A DNA stretch of 18,436 bases, from the NCBI GenBank assembly GCA_015486425.1, contig WFRQ01000333.1:1-18436 (forward strand). The letters are read 5' to 3'. Below are positions 13,898 to 18,436 of this stretch, piece by piece. How positions within the stretch are numbered: the first letter of the stretch is position 1; each line of letters begins with the position of its first letter. A model generated the notes under the pieces. The model saw only the letters and a program-made list of their open reading frames with translations, was not told the origin of the DNA and did no database searches. This stretch comes from Deltaproteobacteria bacterium (GTDB lineage: Bacteria > Desulfobacterota > Dissulfuribacteria > Dissulfuribacterales > QOAL01). Made by a program: the position numbers and the translations under genes.

Positions 13898-15639
13898 ATC
13901 GTGATTTTTTCAGGGTCATGGAGGTCAATGCCACTACCGGCAGGTTTATAGTCCACAATATAGAGGGCAGGGGCCAGGCAATAGGGGGGTCCGGGCTTGC
14001 AGCGCTCCTTTTTGAAAAGTTTGGAAGCGTGTCTGCGTCCTGGAACCACGAGGAACAGCCCTTTATTCTTTCAATCGGCCCTCTTACCGGTGCTTTCCCC
14101 CTGATGAGCAAGACAGTAGCAGCCTTCAAGAGCCCGTATCATGATCAGTATACTGAGAGTCATGCTGGAGGACGATCTGCCCTGGCACTTCGTTTTGCTG
14201 ATTATGATGCCCTGGTGATTACCGGCAGGGCCTCCATGCTTTCGTGTATTGAGATAGGTTCCAATGCTGCCTCCATGAGGGATGTCTCCTTTATGAAGGG
14301 CATGGATGCTTACAAGGCAGGGCGGGTACTGAGGGGCATGAGTTCCGGTGGTTCAGGGCATCGTTCAATACTGCGCATCGGCCCTTCCGGTGAGATCGGC
14401 TCTGCCATGGCATGTGTCAATGCGGATACATACCGCCATTTTGGCAGGCTTGGTGGCGGGGCAGTGCTTGGTTCAAAGAATATCAAGGGCATAATAATCC
14501 ACGGTGACAGCAGTTTCACACTTCCGGAGGGCAGGGAGTACAGAAATCTTTTCAAAGAGATTTATAAAGGGGTTACAGGTACTGCCATGATGCAGAAGTA
14601 TCACAGCCTCGGTACTCCGGCAAACCTCCAGTCTCTGAACGATATAAAATCTCTTCCCTGGCGGAATCTTCAGCAGACCACAGACCCGGAAGGGATAAAG
14701 GGAATAAACGGCCAGCGTTTCGCAGATGACGCGCTTCTCAGAAACGGTGCATGTTCAGGCTGCCCGGTAGGGTGCATTCATATTGGCTTTGTGCGTGAAA
14801 AGTTCCATCAGGACAACCGTTATGTTTACAAGCAGATAGCCTATGATTACGAGCCAGTATTTTCCTGCGGTACCATGCTGGGAGTTACCAGTGCCTTCAG
14901 TGTGCTGAATATAATGGATGTCATGGAAAAGGTCTCCATAGATTCCATATCCGGTGGTGTTGCCCTTGCCTGGGCTACAGAGGCCACGGAAAGGGGCCTT
15001 GTTTCTGATAAGGAGACAATGGTTCACCTTTCATTCGGTGATGCAGATGCCTATTGCAAGGCAGCCCTTTTCCTTGGCACAGGGGCAAATGAATTTTACA
15101 GGCTTCTCGGCCAGGGAACACTCAGGGCAGCGGCCCGGTACGGCGGTGAAGATTTTGCGTGCGTGCTGGGGCAGGAAATGGCAGGCTATGCCACTGGAGA
15201 GCTTTTCTTTGCAGCCCAGTCCCTTGGTTTCCGGCATTCACACCTTGACTCCTCTGCATATTCCTATGAACAGACGCATGATGAGCGGGATATAGGCAGG
15301 GCAGTGGACCTTCTTATTAACGGCGAGCCAGGACGCTGCCTGCTTACTTCAATGGTATCATGCCTTTTTGCAAGAGGGGTTTACAAACCCGATGTACTGT
15401 CTGATTGTCTCAGGGTGCTTGGTTACCAGGAGGTTGACAGTATGATTGGCGGGGCTGCGGAGAGGATAAGAAGGCACAGGTGGAAACTGCGGTTTGCAAC
15501 AGGGTTCAAACCTGAAGACATAGTGCTTCCAAAGCGTTTTTACAATATCAGGACATGGAAAGGGCCAGTTGATGGAAGGTATCTTGATGCCCTGAAAGAG
15601 GCATATGGCAGGAGGCTCAAAGAGCTTGTTGAAAAGTAA
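13894..15639 (+). CDS. aor: Aldehyde:ferredoxin oxidoreductase (tungsten-containing AOR family)
   Basis: A 581-residue catalytic subunit that binds a bis-pterin tungsten or molybdenum cofactor and one 4Fe-4S cluster, and typically oxidises aldehydes (or reduces acids) with ferredoxin. The N-terminal domain has IGGSGLAALLF (30-40) and GRLGGGAVLGSKNIKGI (184-200), the pterin-binding block. The cluster ligands are C287, C290, C294 (CSGCPVGC) and a distant cysteine, C490 in SMVSCLFARG. The conserved acid in YDYEPVFSCG is E320. Length is close to the usual 600. Substrate cannot be told from sequence. It is translationally coupled to the polyferredoxin. A terminator-like hairpin now lies about 240 bp beyond the stop because a MITE has inserted between. 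Confidence 0.95.
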   Translation: MNRDFFRVMEVNATTGRFIVHNIEGRGQAIGGSGLAALLFEKFGSVSASWNHEEQPFILSIGPLTGAFPLMSKTVAAFKSPYHDQYTESHAGGRSALALRFADYDALVITGRASMLSCIEIGSNAASMRDVSFMKGMDAYKAGRVLRGMSSGGSGHRSILRIGPSGEIGSAMACVNADTYRHFGRLGGGAVLGSKNIKGIIIHGDSSFTLPEGREYRNLFKEIYKGVTGTAMMQKYHSLGTPANLQSLNDIKSLPWRNLQQTTDPEGIKGINGQRFADDALLRNGACSGCPVGCIHIGFVREKFHQDNRYVYKQIAYDYEPVFSCGTMLGVTSAFSVLNIMDVMEKVSIDSISGGVALAWATEATERGLVSDKETMVHLSFGDADAYCKAALFLGTGANEFYRLLGQGTLRAAARYGGEDFACVLGQEMAGYATGELFFAAQSLGFRHSHLDSSAYSYEQTHDERDIGRAVDLLINGEPGRCLLTSMVSCLFARGVYKPDVLSDCLRVLGYQEVDSMIGGAAERIRRHRWKLRFATGFKPEDIVLPKRFYNIRTWKGPVDGRYLDALKEAYGRRLKELVEK

Positions 15640-15663
15640 CTGTTCCCTGAATTGAGCGTTTCA

Positions 15664-15847
15664 GGGAGCATTCCCTGTTTGTCCCAATATCATAACGTGC
15701 TGCGGCTGTGTAACTTTTTGAGACTGGTTCTGAAACTGTTATGAGGTCTTCCGAACGTTCCATGCAGGGTTTCTCGCAGAACAAGCCTCAAAAAGCCACA
15801 CAGCCTCCACAATAATAAAAAAGGCTGGACAAACAGGGAATGCTCCC
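15664..15847. mobile_element. MITE-2: 184-bp element with 21-bp perfect inverted repeats and 8-bp target duplication
   Basis: The left end, starting GGGAGCATTCCCTG (15664-15684), is the exact 21-bp reverse complement of the right end (15827-15847). The octamer GCGTTTCA occurs immediately outside both ends (15656-15663 and 15848-15855), a textbook 8-bp target-site duplication. A second inner inverted repeat, GGCTGTGT..CTTTTTGAG (15704-15722 with 15788-15806), differs in two bases. No coding sequence is seen. Several transposase families make 8-bp duplications (IS1595, ISL3, IS66, IS256 and others); the parent element is not in the window. Perfect ends and duplication suggest a recent insertion. 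Confidence 0.93.
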
Positions 15848-15878
15848 GCGTTTCAAGATGTGGAAAGTTGCAAATTCT

Positions 15879-15916
15879 CCTGCCACCTGCATGTCCTTCA
15901 GCCTGTGGCAGGTTTT
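15879..15916 (+). terminator. Intrinsic terminator, plus strand, for the ferredoxin-AOR operon
   Basis: CCTGCCAC (15879-15886) pairs perfectly with GTGGCAGG (15905-15912), and TTTT follows at once. It overlaps the last codons of the convergent antiporter gene. Without MITE-2 it would lie about 50 bp after the AOR stop, a normal terminator distance. The T-run is short, so confidence is moderate. Confidence 0.5.
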
Positions 15917-16860
15917 ATGACCCAGAGGTAGGCTCCATAGGCAAGGAGCAGCAATATCCCTTCAAAACGGCTTATTCGTAAACCAGTCCACATTGTCGCA
16001 AGCATTAAAATGGTTATCAGCGCCATTGCCGGAAGATCTCTTGTCACAAGCTGACTGTTTATATGCACAGGCGTAATGACAGCAGTTGGACCGAGAACCA
16101 GGCACATGTTTGCGAGGTTGCTGCCCACAACATTACCCACCACTATGTCACCGTGACCTTTCCGGGCCGCGGCTATGGTTGTGGCAAGCTCAGGCAGTGA
16201 GGTGCCTATGGCAGTGAGGGTTAGGCCTATAATGAGCTGTGAGATTGAAAAGTAGAGCGCCACTTCAACTGCCCCGTGCACCAGTAATCTTGACCCAGCC
16301 ACAAGGGCCACACCGCCGCCTGCAATAAAAATCGCGCTTTTCAGGGTGTGTGGAGGGTCTTCTTCAACTTCATGAGAAAAAGCATCAGGCGTCTGTCCTG
16401 ACCTTACAGCCCAGTATTTCAGAAATCCTGCATATCCAAGGTAACAGGCCATGAGTACAATGCCCGAAAGCCTGGTTGCCTCTCCCCAGACTGCTCCTGC
16501 TGCCCACACGCCGAGACCTATAAGCAGCAGCAGGGGTACATCTGCCGCAATCATGCGTCTCCTCAGTGTAAGAGGAGTCATGATGGCGCCAAGCCCCATG
16601 ATAAGGCCGATGTTGGCAATGTTGCTTCCAACAATATTACCCATTGTGATATCGGCATTGCCTTCAAATGCAGCGGTAAGGGAGACTGCAAGTTCAGGGG
16701 CAGATGTCCCAAAGGCAACCACGGTAAGCCCTATTACAAGGGGAGATATGTTCCATCTGCGGGCAGTGTCCACAGCACCCTTCAGAAAGACTTCCGCTCC
16801 CCCGGCCAGCAGAACCAGCCCGGCTGTTATCATTAATGACGGGATTAGAAGGGTGGTCAT
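15898..16860 (-). CDS. Calcium/sodium antiporter, CaCA family (YrbG-like)
   Basis: A 320-residue inner-membrane cation exchanger with about ten hydrophobic segments in two inverted halves. Both alpha repeats are intact: GTSAPELAVS (51-60, E56) with GNIVGSNIANIG (74-85), and GTSLPELATT (219-228, E224) with GNVVGSNLANMC (242-253). These residues form the ion-binding site in the family. The acidic cytoplasmic loop between halves is about 150-172. I start it at the ATG at 16860, which puts the first membrane segment at the N terminus as is usual; a longer frame to 16932 adds 24 non-hydrophobic residues and enters the upstream gene. The ribosome-binding site is weak. Its start overlaps by ATGA the stop of a 17-codon frame that in turn overlaps the upstream gene, so it may be translated by coupling. 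Confidence 0.92.
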   Translation of the reverse strand: MTTLLIPSLMITAGLVLLAGGAEVFLKGAVDTARRWNISPLVIGLTVVAFGTSAPELAVSLTAAFEGNADITMGNIVGSNIANIGLIMGLGAIMTPLTLRRRMIAADVPLLLLIGLGVWAAGAVWGEATRLSGIVLMACYLGYAGFLKYWAVRSGQTPDAFSHEVEEDPPHTLKSAIFIAGGGVALVAGSRLLVHGAVEVALYFSISQLIIGLTLTAIGTSLPELATTIAAARKGHGDIVVGNVVGSNLANMCLVLGPTAVITPVHINSQLVTRDLPAMALITILMLATMWTGLRISRFEGILLLLAYGAYLWVIKPATG

Positions 16861-16906
16861 GATTCGAGCCCGGCAGGTGAAATTCCCCGGGACCACTTCA
16901 AAATAG

Positions 16907-18220
16907 TCATGAGTTGACCTTGTCTCCCTCAATGAACCTGTTCAGGGTTACCTCGGCATTTTTAAGGGCGCACAGCTCTCCGCACATTGAACATCCCTTG
17001 TTGGATACTGATTTTCTGGATTCCAGCACTGCCCTTGCGTCATCAGGAAAGAGCATGTTGTCAAACTGTCTGTTCCATTTGAAGTCCCGCCGGTCCTTGC
17101 TTATCTGCTTGTCAGCCTGGTCTGCGCGGCCTTTGAGTTTGACCACGTCACCTATGTGTGCTGCAAGCCGCGCGGTTTTTACACCAATTTCAACGTCTTT
17201 TTCATCAGGAAGCGCAAGGTGTTCGGCAGGTGTAATGTAGCATATAAGGTCTGCGCCGTGCATTGAGGACTGGGCAGCGCCAATTGCAGCAGTGACATGA
17301 TCCCAGCCTGCTCCCACATCAGTTGGAAGAGGCCCCAGCATGTAGTACGGGGCATTGCCTGACATTTTTTTCTGGAGGATAATATTTGCCTCTATCTCGT
17401 CGAGAGGAACATGGCCAGGCCCCTCTACCATGGTCTGGCATCCCCGTTTTCTCCCGATTTCAGCAAGCTCGCAGTTAAGGATAAGTTCTGCCATCTGTGC
17501 ACGGTCCAGGGAGTCGTGGATTGCCCCTGCCCTTATACCGTTTCCAAGGCTCAACACCGTGTCGTATTTCCTGAGTATATCACACACCCTGTCAAAATGT
17601 TCATAAAGGGGATTTTCCCTGTTGTTTTTCATCATCCACTGGATCATCAGTGTGCCGCCCTTGGAGCACAGGCCCCCGTAGCGGTAGCCTTGTTTTTCCA
17701 TACGCTCAATGGTGAAGAGGTTGATGCCGCAGTGAATGGCCATAAAGCCTATTCCATCATCGCACTGACGTTCTATCAGTTCAAACAGGTATTCGGGATC
17801 AAGCCTTGAGGGGTCGCGGTGTTCCTTTATGGTATCGCAGAAAGCCTGATACAGCGGCACGTTACCCACAGGAAGGGATGACACAGAGAGTACTTCACGC
17901 CGTATTTCATCAAGGTCTCCGGCTGCGGAGAGCTCCATCAGTGTGTCCGCACCATGTTGCTCCGCAATAAGGGCCTTTCTTTTTTCATGTTCCACATCGC
18001 ATACATCGCTTGAGGTGCCAATGGATGCGTTGATTTTTGTGCGAAGGCCGTTTCCTATTCCAACCACCTTTTTATCATTACGGCGTCCGCGCGCAATGAT
18101 AATGCGGCCTGCCGCTGTTTCTTCTCTTATAAATTCAGGTGAGACCCCTTCGTCAGAGGCAACCTGTTTCATTTCAGGGGTTATGTCACCTTTTACTGCT
18201 GCTTCGAGTTGATTCTGCAA
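16907..18220 (-). CDS. bzaF: ThiC-superfamily radical SAM enzyme, probably 5-hydroxybenzimidazole synthase BzaF rather than ThiC
   Basis: A 437-residue enzyme of the ThiC superfamily, which rearranges aminoimidazole ribotide using a 4Fe-4S cluster and SAM. Family blocks are clear: KINASIGTS (62-70), VEGPGHVPLDEI (265-276), YITPAEHLALP (328-338) and a C-terminal cluster motif C410-x2-C413-x3-C417. Several positions that I recall as near-invariant in ThiC differ: CSKGG (185-189) for VSRGG, MELSAAGD for MDLSTGGD, LSLGNGIRAG for LSLGDGLRPG, DVGAGWDH for DIAPGYDH, and Cx2Cx3C for Cx2Cx4C. No TPP riboswitch is visible upstream. These point to the paralogue BzaF, which makes the lower ligand of vitamin B12 in anaerobes. 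Family is certain; the ThiC/BzaF choice is inference (about 60%). The start is TTG at 18220 with AAGGAG about 9 nt upstream. Confidence 0.9.
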   Translation of the reverse strand: MQNQLEAAVKGDITPEMKQVASDEGVSPEFIREETAAGRIIIARGRRNDKKVVGIGNGLRTKINASIGTSSDVCDVEHEKRKALIAEQHGADTLMELSAAGDLDEIRREVLSVSSLPVGNVPLYQAFCDTIKEHRDPSRLDPEYLFELIERQCDDGIGFMAIHCGINLFTIERMEKQGYRYGGLCSKGGTLMIQWMMKNNRENPLYEHFDRVCDILRKYDTVLSLGNGIRAGAIHDSLDRAQMAELILNCELAEIGRKRGCQTMVEGPGHVPLDEIEANIILQKKMSGNAPYYMLGPLPTDVGAGWDHVTAAIGAAQSSMHGADLICYITPAEHLALPDEKDVEIGVKTARLAAHIGDVVKLKGRADQADKQISKDRRDFKWNRQFDNMLFPDDARAVLESRKSVSNKGCSMCGELCALKNAEVTLNRFIEGDKVNS

Positions 18221-18250
18221 GTTTTGTTACTCCTTGTGATTGTGATTCAA

Positions 18251-18293
18251 TGCCTGTTCAGGGAGTGCATCTGTCCCTGAGGTTCGGCAGGCA
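18251..18293 (-). promoter_or_regulatory. Nested hairpin in the leader of the ThiC-family gene
   Basis: In the minus-strand transcript, TGCCTG (18293-18288) pairs with CAGGCA (18256-18251) around an inner perfect stem TCAGGGA/TCCCTGA (18280-18274 with 18264-18258, 9-nt loop). The CCGAACC segment forms a one-sided bulge. It lies about 15-60 nt upstream of the ribosome-binding site. It lacks the CTGAGA and TPP-box signatures. A regulatory RNA role is inferred only. Confidence 0.45.
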
Positions 18294-18366
18294 GCATACT
18301 ACTCATCAAGTGAAGGCTTGAAAAGACCTCATGTTGTCGTTAATCTGAGGATGAAGTGATTGTTAT

Positions 18367-18420
18367 CCTGTAATTTGCCTAAATCCCTGTGCAGCCTGTT
18401 GGAATTTTTAAAATTACAGG
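18367..18420. repeat. 10-bp inverted repeat near the window end
   Basis: CCTGTAATTT (18367-18376) and AAATTACAGG (18411-18420) are exact inverted repeats 34 bp apart. It may be part of a larger feature cut by the window edge. The remaining DNA of 18294-18436 shows no gene. Confidence 0.4.
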
Positions 18421-18436
18421 TAATATGTATCTGTTG

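Noticed and set aside
15643..15667. TCCCTGA/TCAGGGA hairpin after the AOR stop as its terminator
   Set aside because: The right arm is created partly by the MITE-2 end (GGGA), so it did not exist before insertion, and no T-run follows.
16861..16932. 24-residue N-terminal extension of the antiporter
   Set aside because: Not hydrophobic, overlaps the upstream gene, and unlike the family, which begins with the first membrane helix.
18221..18436. TPP or cobalamin riboswitch before the ThiC-family gene
   Set aside because: No CTGAGA, no TPP-box resembling GCGTAGGGA, and no recognisable B12 box on the minus strand. Only a local nested hairpin is visible.

Overview
The window looks like part of the chromosome of an anaerobic Gram-negative bacterium, most likely a deltaproteobacterium (Desulfobacterota). 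The evidence is the combination of a V/A-type ATP synthase, a tungsten-type aldehyde:ferredoxin oxidoreductase (AOR) with a polyferredoxin, a short ThiC-family enzyme with BzaF-like features, a PilZ protein, and outer-membrane/periplasmic genes (OmpA-type lipoprotein, MltD, YcbB-type L,D-transpeptidase). This is inferred from gene content; no rRNA or species marker is present.

Layout. (1) Bases 1-4061, plus strand: the end of a V/A-ATPase operon (subunits B and D), then a universal stress protein and a beta-CASP metallo-beta-lactamase-fold nuclease, all tightly packed. (2) Bases 4061-4239: a 179-bp palindromic MITE inserted exactly at the stop codon of the nuclease gene, between two convergent operons. 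(3) Bases 4253-9874, minus strand: a four-gene overlapping operon, L,D-transpeptidase > DNA polymerase I > PilZ protein > small cysteine-containing protein of unknown function. (4) Bases 9875-13468: a repeat-rich region around two envelope genes (mltD-like on plus, OmpA-like lipoprotein on minus). Its gaps hold three copies of a twin-hairpin repeat (E1), one full and one internally deleted copy of a second repeat (E2), variable arrays of a 7-bp repeat, and one of two copies of a third short repeat (E3). (5) Bases 13469-15639, plus strand: a four-cluster ferredoxin overlapping an AOR. (6) Bases 15656-15855: a second MITE with 21-bp terminal inverted repeats and a clear 8-bp target duplication, lying between the AOR gene and its likely terminator. 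(7) Bases 15898-18220, minus strand: a Ca2+/Na+ antiporter preceded by a ThiC-family radical SAM enzyme that departs from ThiC at several signature positions and may be BzaF (lower ligand of B12). Its leader shows no TPP riboswitch but has a nested hairpin.

The coding genes are mostly known families. The unusual content is in the intergenic DNA: at least two different MITEs and three further families of short dispersed repeats, in a window of 18 kb with no transposase gene. The repeats sit in gaps and at gene ends without visibly breaking a gene.
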